Of a DNA stretch of 64,000 nt, positions 1-8,133 are shown piece after piece; the first letter of the stretch is position 1, and the number at the start of each line of letters is the position of its first letter. Where the stretch lies: contig JBFXDX010000002.1 in NCBI GenBank assembly GCA_050180705.1, positions 186,001-250,000 on the forward strand, written 5' to 3'. The translations under genes and the position numbers were made by a program. A model generated the notes under the pieces. The model ran no database searches and was not told the DNA's origin. It saw only the letters and a list, made by a program, of their open reading frames with translations. Source of the stretch: SB25 sp050180705 (lineage in GTDB: Bacteria > Bacteroidota > Bacteroidia > Bacteroidales > Tenuifilaceae).

Positions 1-68
1 TAAATAAATTAATTGACAATCAGTGTAATATTTTGTAATTTTCTTTCTTAACCAATACCCGTAATGTT

Positions 69-641
69 ATGAAAAAGTTTAAAGTTTTTTCGGTAGCCCT
101 ATTGGTTCTATTCTTAGGGTTCATTCAATCGTCCTGCATTGGAAGTTTTAGGTTGACCAATAAAGTATATGAATTTAATAAAGATGTTGGTTCTAAATTC
201 GTGAGTGAACTACTCTTTTTGGTAATGGTTATTGTTCCTGTTTATGCCGTTTCTATGCTGATAGATGGATTAATTCTCAACTCAATTGAGTTCTGGTCGG
301 GATCAAATCCTATGGCTATGAATGCCGGAGAGTCTGAAACTAAAATTATTGAAAGTAACGGAATAAAGTATCAACTAACTGCATCGCAAAATCGTTTCGA
401 TTTTATACAACTTGAAGGTGCAAATAAAGGCATGACCGGAGCGTTTGTTTACGATCCTGAAACAGGAATCTGGAGTTACGAAGATGCAGATAATTCTATC
501 GATTTGGTGAGATTGAATGCCGATGGAACTGCTACTGCTTTTTTACCTAATGGAAAAGTGCTAAATATTGAAGTTAGTGGAAATGGGCTGGCTTCTCTTA
601 AATCAGTAGTTAAAGCCTATAGTTTTGTTGCGGATAAGTAA
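69..641 (+). CDS. DUF3332 family lipoprotein
   Basis: This 190-residue protein has a lipoprotein signal (charged MKKFKV, hydrophobic stretch, Cys at residue 23 in SSCIGS) and a second hydrophobic segment at about residues 46-70. The opening SCIGSFRLTNKVYEFN and the LFLVMVIVPVY segment match my memory of DUF3332, a Bacteroidota family of unknown function. The C-terminal half looks like a small beta-rich domain. It stands alone and converges on groL with a shared terminator. The ATG at 69 is the only start that keeps the signal sequence. The family call is from recall; no role can be given. Confidence 0.85.
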   Translation: MKKFKVFSVALLVLFLGFIQSSCIGSFRLTNKVYEFNKDVGSKFVSELLFLVMVIVPVYAVSMLIDGLILNSIEFWSGSNPMAMNAGESETKIIESNGIKYQLTASQNRFDFIQLEGANKGMTGAFVYDPETGIWSYEDADNSIDLVRLNADGTATAFLPNGKVLNIEVSGNGLASLKSVVKAYSFVADK

Positions 642-654
642 TTTGATACTAATT

Positions 655-686
655 AAAAAAGCGGAAAGATACCTTTCCGCTTTTTA
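655..686. terminator. bidirectional terminator between DUF3332 gene and groL
   Basis: The perfect 8-bp stem GCGGAAAG (661-668) / CTTTCCGC (673-680) has a 4-base loop. It is flanked by six A on the left and five T on the right, so it can serve both converging transcripts. Confidence 0.85.
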
Positions 687-703
687 GTATACCGATGTTT
701 AAA

Positions 704-2341
704 TTACATCATATCCATTCCACCCATGCCAGGAGCACCCATTGGAGGCATTGGCTTATCTTCTTTCTTTTCGGTTATTACACACTCTGTAGTTAGCAAT
801 AATCCAGCAATTGAAGCAGCATTTTCCAATGCAATACGGGTAACCTTTGTAGGATCAATAACACCGCTCTTTAAAAGATTCTCATATTTATCGTTTTGTG
901 CATTGTATCCGAAGTCATCTTTGCCTTCTTTTACCTTTTGTACAATTACAGAACCTTCTAAACCTGCGTTAGCAACAATTTGACGAAGAGGTTCCTCTAT
1001 TGCTCTTTTAACAATGTGAATACCAGTTGTTTCATCGTCGTTGTTTCCTTTTAGGTTTTCGAGTGCTTCAATTGCACGAACAAAAGCAACACCACCACCA
1101 GGAATGATACCCTCTTCAACTGCAGCACGTGTAGCATTCAAAGCATCATCAACGCGATCTTTCTTCTCTTTCATTTCAGTTTCGGTAGCAGCACCTACGT
1201 AAAGAACTGCAACTCCACCTGCTAGTTTAGCAAGACGTTCCTGTAATTTTTCGCGATCGTAATCCGAAGTGGTATTCTCTATTTGAGTTCTGATTTGAGC
1301 AACACGCTTGTCGATATTTTCTTTTGCACCACTACCATTAACAATGGTTGTGTTTTCTTTATCGAGCGTGATTTTCTCTGCGCGGCCAAGCATATCCATC
1401 TTAGCGCCATCTAAACGAAGACCTTTTTCCTCGCTAATAACTACACCACCGGTAAGAATTGCGATATCTTCCAACATCTCTTTACGACGATCGCCAAAGC
1501 CTGGAGCCTTTACGCCTGCAATTTTTAAAGAACCACGTAACTTGTTAACTACTAAAGTAGCCAAAGCTTCGCCTTCAATATCCTCAGCAATGATTAATAG
1601 AGAACGACCTGCTTGTGCAACTGGCTCTAAAACAGGAAGCAAATCCTTCATTGTGGAAATCTTACGATCGGTGATAAGGATGAAAGGATTTTCAAGTACA
1701 GCTTGCATCTTATCAGGATCGGTGATAAAGTATGGCGAGATGTAGCCACGGTCGAATTGCATACCTTCAACTATTTCAACGGTAGTTTCAATGCCTTTAG
1801 CTTCCTCAACTGTGATAACACCTTCTTTCTTAACTTTCTTCATTGCTTCAGCAATCAACTTACCAATTTCGTTGTCGTTGTTAGCCGAAATGGTACCAAC
1901 TTGCTCGATTTTCTGGTAATCGTCGCCAACAGATATGGTTTGCTTTTTAAGATGTTCAATAACCTTAGCAACACCTTTATCGATACCACGTTTCAAATCC
2001 ATTGGATTTGCACCTGCGGTAACATTCTTTAATCCTACATTTACGATTGCTTGTGCAAGAACAGTAGCGGTAGTTGTTCCATCTCCAGCATTGTCGGCTG
2101 TTTTTGATGCAACCTCTTTAACCATTTGTGCACCTACATTCTCGAAAGGATCGCTTAATTCTATTTCTTTAGCAACAGTAACACCATCCTTAGTTACTTG
2201 TTGTGATCCAAATTTTTTCTCAATAACAACATTGCGTCCTTTAGGACCTAAAGTTACTTTAACTGCATTAGCAAGTTGATCGACACCTTTTTTTAGTTTG
2301 TCGCGTGCTTCTGTATCAAAATTTAAAACTTTTGCTGACAT
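704..2341 (-). CDS. groL: chaperonin GroEL
   Basis: This is the 60-kDa chaperonin subunit that folds proteins in the GroEL/GroES cage in the cytoplasm. The 545 residues are the usual full length. The nucleotide site GDGTT lies at residues 86-90, the signature AAVEEGIIPGGG near residue 405, and the C-terminus is the flexible Gly/Met tail GGMDMM. It follows groS by 39 bp on the same strand, so the two form the classical groSL operon. No CIRCE-type inverted repeat is visible upstream; see the candidate promoter element before groS. Identity is certain. Confidence 0.99.
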   Translation of the reverse strand: MSAKVLNFDTEARDKLKKGVDQLANAVKVTLGPKGRNVVIEKKFGSQQVTKDGVTVAKEIELSDPFENVGAQMVKEVASKTADNAGDGTTTATVLAQAIVNVGLKNVTAGANPMDLKRGIDKGVAKVIEHLKKQTISVGDDYQKIEQVGTISANNDNEIGKLIAEAMKKVKKEGVITVEEAKGIETTVEIVEGMQFDRGYISPYFITDPDKMQAVLENPFILITDRKISTMKDLLPVLEPVAQAGRSLLIIAEDIEGEALATLVVNKLRGSLKIAGVKAPGFGDRRKEMLEDIAILTGGVVISEEKGLRLDGAKMDMLGRAEKITLDKENTTIVNGSGAKENIDKRVAQIRTQIENTTSDYDREKLQERLAKLAGGVAVLYVGAATETEMKEKKDRVDDALNATRAAVEEGIIPGGGVAFVRAIEALENLKGNNDDETTGIHIVKRAIEEPLRQIVANAGLEGSVIVQKVKEGKDDFGYNAQNDKYENLLKSGVIDPTKVTRIALENAASIAGLLLTTECVITEKKEDKPMPPMGAPGMGGMDMM

Positions 2342-2380
2342 ATTTTTGTTTTTTAATTATACTACAACTTTTTTGTTTGC

Positions 2381-2659
2381 TTAGATAATTGCAAGAACAT
2401 CGGATTGTTTCATGATTAGGTAATCTTTTCCGTCAATGGAAATTTCTGTGCCTGCATATTTTCCGTAAAGAACAACATCACCAACTTTAACTTCCATTGT
2501 AACTTCCTTTGTGCCAGGACCAGCAGCTACAATTGTTCCACGTTGAGGTTTTTCCTTTGCGGTATCGGGAATGTAGATTCCGCTTATCGTTTTTTCTTCG
2601 GCCTCTGTAGGAAGAACCAAAACTCTATCGGCCAATGGTTTTACTTTAACTTCTGACAT
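2381..2659 (-). CDS. groS: co-chaperonin GroES
   Basis: This 92-residue lid protein caps GroEL. It shows the N-terminal VKPLADRVLV strand, the mobile loop region around SGIYIPDTAKEKPQRG and the C-terminal YLIMKQSDVLAII strand. Length and order match the family. It is the first gene of the groSL operon. The upstream stretch from 2660 to 2820 carries a candidate -24/-12-like element and a palindrome and probably holds the heat-shock control region. Confidence 0.99.
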   Translation of the reverse strand: MSEVKVKPLADRVLVLPTEAEEKTISGIYIPDTAKEKPQRGTIVAAGPGTKEVTMEVKVGDVVLYGKYAGTEISIDGKDYLIMKQSDVLAII

Positions 2660-2712
2660 GTTATATGATTTTAGTAGTTAGTAATTGTTTTTATAATTTC
2701 GATATGGGAAAT

Positions 2713-2728
2713 AACATATGCTATGCCA
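2713..2728 (-). promoter_or_regulatory. candidate promoter element upstream of groS (TGGCAT-N5-ATGTT)
   Basis: On the minus strand TGGCA (2724-2728) is followed at sigma-54 spacing by ATGTT (2713-2717), where the consensus is TTGCW. The -24 half is perfect; the -12 half lacks the C of GC. The longer sequence CTGTTTGGCATAG recurs upstream of lon with one change. Whether this is a sigma-54 promoter or another stress element cannot be settled by eye. Confidence 0.35.
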
Positions 2729-2764
2729 AACAGAAAAACTGACTTTTTTGCATATTTTGACTGC

Positions 2765-2778
2765 CACTGATGTCAGTG
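2765..2778. promoter_or_regulatory. palindrome upstream of groS
   Basis: CACTGA-tg-TCAGTG is a perfect inverted repeat with 6-bp arms. It lies about 40 bp upstream of the candidate groS promoter element and outside any gene. It could be an operator or activator site; no known regulator is recognised. Confidence 0.35.
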
Positions 2779-2823
2779 ATTTTGACTTTAATGTTTTCCT
2801 AAAGGTACTTTAAAATTGATAAA

Positions 2824-2858
2824 TAAAAAAGTGCCAGCATGTTATACATACTGACACT
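2824..2858 (-). terminator. secG terminator
   Basis: On the minus strand a 12-bp stem (arms 2847-2858 and 2830-2841, three G-U pairs) with a 5-base loop is followed by a run of U (2825-2830). It lies 22 bp beyond the secG stop codon. Confidence 0.8.
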
Positions 2859-2879
2859 GAATACCTTGAGTTGTATCTG

Positions 2880-3224
2880 TTATTTTGTAGAGTCTTGCGA
2901 TGTTGTTTCTGATGTCGGAGTTTGGAAATCAGGCAAAGCGTTTTGGCTAGGAGTTTCCTTCATTTTTGACTCAAGAACTGATTTTTGCTCAACTACAGTT
3001 TTCGAAGGCATTGTAAGTGTTGCTAAAAAGGCTAGCACAACTAAACTAACTGCTAAAGTCCATGTGGCTTTTTCTAATAAGTCGGCAGTTTTTCTAACGC
3101 CCATAATTTGGTTCGATCCAGCAAAGTTTGATGCTAGTCCACCTCCCTTAGGATTCTGCACTAAAACAATTAAGATTAGTAGTATGCAGACAATAAGTAT
3201 TAGTACTGAAAATAATGTGTACAT
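2880..3224 (-). CDS. secG: preprotein translocase subunit SecG
   Basis: This is the small membrane subunit of the SecYEG translocon. It is 114 residues, with a first transmembrane helix at about 3-22, the family motif NPKGGGL at 24-30 on the cytoplasmic loop, a second helix at about 52-72, and a polar Ser/Thr-rich tail. It ends an apparent operon (sigma-54 activator, lptE, TPR protein, secG) with gaps of 1, 4 and 10 bp and is closed by a clear terminator. Gene order with groSL downstream is common in Bacteroidales, from recall. Confidence 0.95.
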   Translation of the reverse strand: MYTLFSVLILIVCILLILIVLVQNPKGGGLASNFAGSNQIMGVRKTADLLEKATWTLAVSLVVLAFLATLTMPSKTVVEQKSVLESKMKETPSQNALPDFQTPTSETTSQDSTK

Positions 3225-3234
3225 TGTTTAATAA

Positions 3235-4002
3235 TTAATGTTTACTATTTTTTTTCTCTTCAATATTTCGAATTTGATCGGCAAAGTAACTATTTTTTTC
3301 TGGATATTTCAAACATAATTTTTCGTAAACTGCAATTGCCTTGTCAAAATAACCCTGACTAATGTAAATTTGGGCTAAAGGCTCGCTGGCAAGTTCTTCC
3401 GATTCAACAATTGAATCTAGGGATATATCCTCGTTTTCAATTATTTCACCAGGTGCTGGCATTGTCGGCCTATTAATTTTAGGATTGCTGTTCAGGAATA
3501 CATCAATCAAATTATTGAAGTTTTTTTTATCTATATCCTGATCGGTTATACTTAAATCTACATCCCCTTCAATTAACTCGAGGATGTCGTTATCACTGCT
3601 ATTTGGTGTTGTCTCTAAATTGATAGTTACAGCATCTATTTCATTATTTCCTTCGAGCAGAACAAAGGATGAGTCTGCGTTTGTTGATGATTCTTTGGTA
3701 ATTGGTTCATTCTTAATCGAAACTTCAGTTTCTTTCTCTTCGGTAGGTTGAGTGTTTGGCGTTGTGGAAATCGTTGGATTGAGCGTTTTGTAAAGATGTT
3801 GACGGCAAGGTACAAGGCTTGCATTACATTGAAGAGAATTTTCTAAATCGGAACTCCCAATAAATTTAAGGTTTTTGAGAAAAAGAATTCTTGCTCCTTG
3901 AAAATAAGGATGTTTGTCAATTAAATTTTTCAGTTGACTAGCGGTTTCTTGCGAAAAATTATTCGAAGAATCCATCAGGCTATAGAGAAGTTCTTTTTCC
4001 AT
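3235..4002 (-). CDS. TPR-like cytoplasmic protein of the lptE-secG operon
   Basis: This 255-residue protein opens MEKELLYSLMDSSN and has a low-complexity acidic, Ser/Thr/Asn-rich middle. A C-terminal helical pair (EPLAQIYISQGYFDKAIAVY, about residues 210-250) fits a TPR-type repeat. No signal peptide or membrane segment is seen. I chose the ATG at 4002 because a longer reading to 4044 would run 38 bp into lptE and adds a non-conserved extension; the chosen start leaves a 4-bp gap. The function is unknown; by position it may help envelope assembly, which is inference. Confidence 0.8.
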   Translation of the reverse strand: MEKELLYSLMDSSNNFSQETASQLKNLIDKHPYFQGARILFLKNLKFIGSSDLENSLQCNASLVPCRQHLYKTLNPTISTTPNTQPTEEKETEVSIKNEPITKESSTNADSSFVLLEGNNEIDAVTINLETTPNSSDNDILELIEGDVDLSITDQDIDKKNFNNLIDVFLNSNPKINRPTMPAPGEIIENEDISLDSIVESEELASEPLAQIYISQGYFDKAIAVYEKLCLKYPEKNSYFADQIRNIEEKKNSKH

Positions 4003-4006
4003 GATT

Positions 4007-4525
4007 TTACCAGTTAGCCGCCGCAGCATTGAATATATCGTCAATTAACTTTTCTACAATTGTTGTTACAAGTGAACTCTCAACCGAAGTGAAGTTCTCG
4101 GTGCTAGCAAAGTTCTCGTATTGAGAAAATGTCTTATCGTAACTTTGTTTTGGGTCGATGGCATTTACAAATTTTACTTTTACTGAAATAGTTAATCTGT
4201 TTTGTGCAGCAACCTCGTTGCCTTGGATTGCAATTGGTGCAACAGTGTATTGGCTTATTTGTCCGGTAAATGCAAAATCGCCAAATTCTTTAACTACCGC
4301 CAATCGAGTTTGTGATATAAATCTATTTTTTAACTCCTCGGTAATATAACTGCTGAGCGAAGGGTTAACTATACTTGCAAGGTTCTGAAAAAGTTGAACA
4401 CTTACAGTCTTTGCTTCAGGAGGAATGGAGGCACCTGAAAATGTATAGCTAATTTTACATCCTTGAAATAAAGGTGTTAGAATAAATGATAGAAGAAATA
4501 TCGATTTTAGTATTTTTGTTCTCAT
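4007..4525 (-). CDS. lptE: LPS-assembly lipoprotein LptE
   Basis: This 172-residue lipoprotein has a signal ending at Cys23 (LFQGCKISYTFSG). In the family LptE plugs the LptD barrel and helps insert lipopolysaccharide in the outer membrane. The features seen fit: YTFSGASIPPEAKTVSV, then NPSLSSYITEELKNRF and alternating beta and helix segments. I start at the ATG at 4525, since the upstream 24 codons would overlap the preceding regulator and displace the signal peptide. It is 1 bp from that regulator's stop, so translation is probably coupled. Confidence 0.88.
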   Translation of the reverse strand: MRTKILKSIFLLSFILTPLFQGCKISYTFSGASIPPEAKTVSVQLFQNLASIVNPSLSSYITEELKNRFISQTRLAVVKEFGDFAFTGQISQYTVAPIAIQGNEVAAQNRLTISVKVKFVNAIDPKQSYDKTFSQYENFASTENFTSVESSLVTTIVEKLIDDIFNAAAANW

Positions 4526-4526
4526 G

Positions 4527-5768
4527 CTACTCAATGTTAAACTCTTTGATTTTTCGGTAAAGTGTTCTTTCTGAAATTCCCAATTCCGCTGCTGCATGTT
4601 TGCGTCTTCCTTTGTGCTTTTCTAAGGCCTTTTTTATTAATTCAACCTCTTTTTCCTCGAGCGAAAGCGATTCTTCAATAATTTCCTCGGTATCCTGAAT
4701 GTCATTAGCGTTCTGAACAAACGGTTTGCTGTCGAATTGAGTTGGCGGATTCTTGGTAATTATTGTGTCGTTCGAATTGTAAAGATTTTGAAATATTGGG
4801 GCATTCTGAATTTTAGGATCAATATTAGCCACGCCATTTGCGATAAGATCGTTAACAAGTTTCTTAAGATCGTTAACATCGTTTCGCATGTCGAAGAGTA
4901 TTTTGTAAAGAATCTCCCTTTCCGATGCAAATGTTTGTTCGTCTAAACTACCTTTCTTACCATAAAGTGTTGGCAGTTTTGTTGTCATGGAATCGGGTAG
5001 GTAGCGAAGCAATATATCGTCGGTAATAATCCTGCTTTGTTCAATTATCGAGATTTGTTCTGTGACATTTTTTAATTGTCGAATATTGCCCGGCCATTTG
5101 TAGTTTACAAGTGCTCTTTTTGCGTCATCATCTAACGAGATGGCTGGCATGCGATATTTTTCAGCAAAATCGGCTGCGAATTTTCTAAAAAGCAGTGTAA
5201 TATCCTCGTTCCTTTCGCGTAGCGGAGGAATGTGGATTGGCACGGTATTCAATCTGTAATAAAGATCTTCACGGAACTTACCTTCCTGGATCGCTTCGGG
5301 CAGGTTGACATTGGTTGCGGCAACCACTCTAACATTGGTCTTTTGGACTTTAGAAGATCCAACTCGAATAAATTCGCCAGATTCCAGCACTCTTAGTAAA
5401 CGAACTTGAGTTGATAAGGGTAGTTCTGCAACTTCATCAAGAAAGATTGTACCTCCGTTGGCTACTTCAAAATATCCTTGCCTGCTGTCGGTAGCTCCGG
5501 TGAAAGAGCCTTTTTCGTGACCGAAAAGTTCGGAATCAATAGTACCCTCGGGTATTGCTCCGCAGTTTACGGCTATATAAGCGCCGTGTTTACGCGAACT
5601 ATGCTGATGAATAATTTGAGGAAAATACTCCTTACCAGTACCGCTTTCGCCAGTGATAAGTACGGAAAGATCAGTGTTTGCAACTTGGCGTGCAATGTCT
5701 ATAGCTCTATTTAATCCAGTAGCGTTGCCAATAATACCAAATCGTTGTTTAATACTCTGAAGTTCCAT
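4527..5768 (-). CDS. sigma-54-dependent transcriptional activator without sensory domain
   Basis: This 413-residue enhancer-binding protein begins almost directly with the AAA+ domain. It has Walker A GESGTGKE at 40-47, the sigma-54-contacting loop GSFTGA at 87-92, Walker B GGTIFLDE at 105-112, and arginine-finger region around FREDLYYRL. A Fis-type helix-turn-helix ends the protein (GISERTLYRKIKEF, about 397-410). A linker of about 110 residues lies between. With no receiver, PAS or GAF domain, its activity must be set by level or by a partner. It leads the lptE-TPR-secG operon; a role in envelope control is inference. Walker A is followed by YFPQIIH instead of the common LVARAIH. Confidence 0.93.
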   Translation of the reverse strand: MELQSIKQRFGIIGNATGLNRAIDIARQVANTDLSVLITGESGTGKEYFPQIIHQHSSRKHGAYIAVNCGAIPEGTIDSELFGHEKGSFTGATDSRQGYFEVANGGTIFLDEVAELPLSTQVRLLRVLESGEFIRVGSSKVQKTNVRVVAATNVNLPEAIQEGKFREDLYYRLNTVPIHIPPLRERNEDITLLFRKFAADFAEKYRMPAISLDDDAKRALVNYKWPGNIRQLKNVTEQISIIEQSRIITDDILLRYLPDSMTTKLPTLYGKKGSLDEQTFASEREILYKILFDMRNDVNDLKKLVNDLIANGVANIDPKIQNAPIFQNLYNSNDTIITKNPPTQFDSKPFVQNANDIQDTEEIIEESLSLEEKEVELIKKALEKHKGRRKHAAAELGISERTLYRKIKEFNIE

Positions 5769-5785
5769 GTCTGTTTTACCTATTA

Positions 5786-5819
5786 TCAGGTGCTGTGTTT
5801 AAAATGTTTTTGTACCTGA
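5786..5819. promoter_or_regulatory. inverted repeat in leader of sigma-54 activator gene
   Basis: TCAGGT and ACCTGA form perfect 6-bp arms 22 bp apart, just downstream of the -7-like box at 5820-5827 and 18 bp before the start codon. The position suits an operator that represses the operon; this is inference. Confidence 0.3.
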
Positions 5820-6001
5820 CAAAATTACATTTTTAAATTGTTTTCGCTATATTGAATTAGTTAATTTTCATAAAAACAGGCATCTCTTAGACTCGAATAT
5901 TTGTTATGTTTTTGTTTTATTTGAGTGTGTTATGGTAAATCTTGGTTTTGTAGGAACTGACATTATTGCCGTTGTACTATATGATTTTTAATTTGAGTTT
6001 G

Positions 6002-6034
6002 TTGCTTTAGTGTAAAACTTTGCAGTTAACTTTG
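6002..6034 (+). promoter_or_regulatory. candidate kdsB promoter
   Basis: The -7 box TAACTTTG (6027-6034) fits TAnnTTTG exactly. A TTG at 6002-6004 lies 22 bp upstream, slightly long for the Bacteroidota -33 element. The expected RNA start is about 45 nt before the kdsB ATG. Confidence 0.45.
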
Positions 6035-6087
6035 TAGAGAATTGTTCTATGAATTGAGAAAAATCGCAACTAAAAAATATTTTGAAT

Positions 6088-6861
6088 ATGAAAGTATTAG
6101 GATTAATTCCCGCTCGATATGCTTCCACAAGATTTCCTGGAAAGCCATTGGCTATGATTGCCGGAAAGCCTATGATACAATGGGTTTATCAACGTGCGTC
6201 GGATGTGTTCGAGTATGCTTATGTCGCAACTGACGATGTTCGTATTGCTGATGCAGTTAAGGAGTTTGGTGGCAAAGTGGTTATGACTTCGCCTAGCCAT
6301 CAGAGTGGAACCGATCGTTGTGCTGAGGCCTTAGAGCGCGTTCAGGAATTAACTTCGGTTAAATTTGATGTTGTTGTGAACATTCAGGGTGACGAACCTT
6401 TTATTCAAACTTTGCAACTGCAAAAAGTGGCAGGTTGCTTTGCGGATGTAGCAGTTCAAATTGCCACACTTGTAAAAGCGTTTGGTTCTAACGAGGATAT
6501 TTTTAATCCGAACTCTCCTAAAGTCATTTTAAATGTTAAAAGCGAAGCTATTTACTTTAGCCGTTCGGTTATACCTTTTATAAGAGGCAAGGAAAAGGAG
6601 GATTGGAAGTACAATCGGAAATACTTTAAGCATATAGGACTTTATGCATATAGAGCAGATGTTTTGAGAGAGATAACAAAGTTGCCTCAGTCATCGCTAG
6701 AACTTTCTGAGTCGCTGGAACAGCTTCGCTGGATTGAGAATGGCTATAAAATAAAAGTTGTTGAAACCGATTTGGAAACCTTAGCTGTAGATACTCCCGA
6801 TGATTTGGAAAGAGTTAAGGAGTATGCCAATAGTGTTTTGAGTGATCATGAGAAAGATTAA
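6088..6861 (+). CDS. kdsB: 3-deoxy-manno-octulosonate cytidylyltransferase (CMP-Kdo synthetase)
   Basis: KdsB activates Kdo with CTP to CMP-Kdo for the lipopolysaccharide core, in the cytoplasm. The protein is 257 residues from the ATG at 6088; a TTG two codons earlier is less likely. The nucleotide-binding signature LIPARYASTRFPGKPL is at the N-terminus, with the conserved VVNIQGDEPF and the C-terminal ETLAVDTPDDLERV. Length equals the family norm. It is a single gene with its own promoter, and it converges on the next gene with a shared terminator. Confidence 0.97.
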   Translation: MKVLGLIPARYASTRFPGKPLAMIAGKPMIQWVYQRASDVFEYAYVATDDVRIADAVKEFGGKVVMTSPSHQSGTDRCAEALERVQELTSVKFDVVVNIQGDEPFIQTLQLQKVAGCFADVAVQIATLVKAFGSNEDIFNPNSPKVILNVKSEAIYFSRSVIPFIRGKEKEDWKYNRKYFKHIGLYAYRADVLREITKLPQSSLELSESLEQLRWIENGYKIKVVETDLETLAVDTPDDLERVKEYANSVLSDHEKD

Positions 6862-6877
6862 TCCCGATAGGTTAAAA

Positions 6878-6912
6878 AGAAAAGGAGTTCATTTCGAACT
6901 CCTTTTTCTTTC
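6878..6912. terminator. bidirectional terminator after kdsB
   Basis: The perfect 10-bp stem AAAGGAGTTC (6881-6890) / GAACTCCTTT (6896-6905) has a 5-base loop. It has a T-rich tail on the right and an A-rich tract on the left, so it serves both converging genes. Confidence 0.85.
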
Positions 6913-6919
6913 AATGTTT

Positions 6920-7966
6920 CTAGTTCTTTTCCTTTATTAAGAATAGGTATACAGGGAAGTGGTCTGAATATCCTCCTGTAAAGTTACCACTTACGTACGT
7001 ACGGAAGGGGTATCCTGCAAATTGTCCGCTAGGCTGTTGTAAGAATGACTTGTTGAATATTTTTGCTTTAAAAAATACCCAGTTGGTCTTGTCTTCGTTA
7101 ATCAACGATTGGGTGATAATAAGATTGTCGAAAAGATTCCATGAATCGCGGTAAGCCAATGTGCCCAATCCTTCTTTGTAAAGAGGGAACATCGCATTAA
7201 AAAGTTCCCCTTTTTTAAGTTTTTTGCTAGACCCTTTTGCTCCCAATCCATCAACAATGCTGGCGCAGTCAGGGTCGTCGTTAAGGTCGCCCATAATGAT
7301 AATTTTTGCATTAGGCTCTGCCTTCTGAAGCGAATCAACAATTGATTTGGTAAGTTTTGCTGCTGCCATTCGTTTGGGCATACTGCGTTTTTCTCCACCA
7401 CTACGAGAGGGCCAATGGTTTACAATCACGTGGATTTGTTCGCCGTTAAGTAATCCATCAACAACAAGTTGATCTCTAGTGCGGAAAGAAGTATCCTCCT
7501 CCATTCTAAGACGGACAGACCTTGTTGATGTGACAGAGAAAAATTCTGGTCTGTAGATCAATGCTACGTCAACGCCTCTTCGGTCTGGAGAGTCGTAATG
7601 TACAATGCTGTAGTTGGATGGTTTCAGTTTGGCGGAGTTAACTAAGTCCTCTACAACAGCGCGATTCTCAATCTCGGATATACCGAGTATGGCTGGACCT
7701 CCTGGGAACATTTCTGTTCCGATTTGTGAGATAACGTCGGCCATGTGATTAATTTTATGCCAGTAACGTTCCGATGTGTATTTGTTTGCTCCATCCGGAG
7801 TAAATTCAGTATCGTTCGGACCTGGTATAGTGTCGAATAAATTTTCCAGATTGTAAAAACCTATACAGCTAACGTTGTACATTTTTTTCTCCTGTGCTCC
7901 GGAAATGCCATAAAGTAGTATAAATGTTATGGCAATCAGTGATTTCTTTAGAAATAATCTATGCAT
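6920..7966 (-). CDS. exported endonuclease/exonuclease/phosphatase family protein
   Basis: This 348-residue phosphoesterase has a cleavable signal peptide (MHRLFLKKSLIAITFILLYG, cut near ISGAQ). The family's metal and catalytic motifs are visible: NLENLFD near the N-terminus, the acidic GISEIENR, HVIVNHWPSR, IIMGDLNDDP, and the C-terminal YSDHFPVY. Members include DNase I-like nucleases and phosphodiesterases; the substrate cannot be read from sequence. It is divergent from a TonB-type receptor/DUF5689 operon with 167 bp between. That pairing suggests periplasmic or surface work on nucleic acids or phosphate esters, as inference. A minus-strand TATCTTTG at 7997-8004 may be its -7 box. Confidence 0.9.
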   Translation of the reverse strand: MHRLFLKKSLIAITFILLYGISGAQEKKMYNVSCIGFYNLENLFDTIPGPNDTEFTPDGANKYTSERYWHKINHMADVISQIGTEMFPGGPAILGISEIENRAVVEDLVNSAKLKPSNYSIVHYDSPDRRGVDVALIYRPEFFSVTSTRSVRLRMEEDTSFRTRDQLVVDGLLNGEQIHVIVNHWPSRSGGEKRSMPKRMAAAKLTKSIVDSLQKAEPNAKIIIMGDLNDDPDCASIVDGLGAKGSSKKLKKGELFNAMFPLYKEGLGTLAYRDSWNLFDNLIITQSLINEDKTNWVFFKAKIFNKSFLQQPSGQFAGYPFRTYVSGNFTGGYSDHFPVYLFLIKEKN

Positions 7967-7996
7967 ATTTAAATGTTCTTAGGATAAACAACCGAA

Positions 7997-8004
7997 CAAA
8001 GATA
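7997..8004 (-). promoter_or_regulatory. candidate -7 box for the exported phosphoesterase gene
   Basis: TATCTTTG on the minus strand matches TAnnTTTG and lies 31 bp before the start codon. No -33 TTG is seen at the usual spacing, so the call is weak. Confidence 0.35.
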
Positions 8005-8133
8005 GTTATATCCGTAAAAAAAGATATAAAATAGAATAATATTTAGTAAAAAAGTTATTCTTTTGCACTATTAAATTAAGTTAATTCTTAGTGTGATAAT
8101 CAATAAACAAATTAATTATTAAATAGGTTGTAA

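Larger units (their letters stand above)
5769..6087. other. 319-bp divergent intergenic region
   Basis: This region separates the sigma-54 activator gene from kdsB. On the minus strand it holds a -7-like box TAATTTTG (5820-5827) with no clear -33 partner, next to an inverted repeat TCAGGT (5786-5791) / ACCTGA (5814-5819). On the plus strand it holds the kdsB promoter candidate. I see no RNA gene or small ORF here. Confidence 0.5.

Noticed and set aside
1308..2279. Long plus-strand ORFs opposite groL
   Set aside because: They are shadows of the groL reading frame; the groL protein is certain and these show no family likeness.
2660..2820. CIRCE element (HrcA site) before groS
   Set aside because: I looked for TTAGCACTC-N9-GAGTGCTAA and found no match.
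8047..8068. Promoter of the TonB-type receptor gene at TTATTCTTTTG
   Set aside because: The spacing between TA and TTTG is not the consensus and no -33 element fits.
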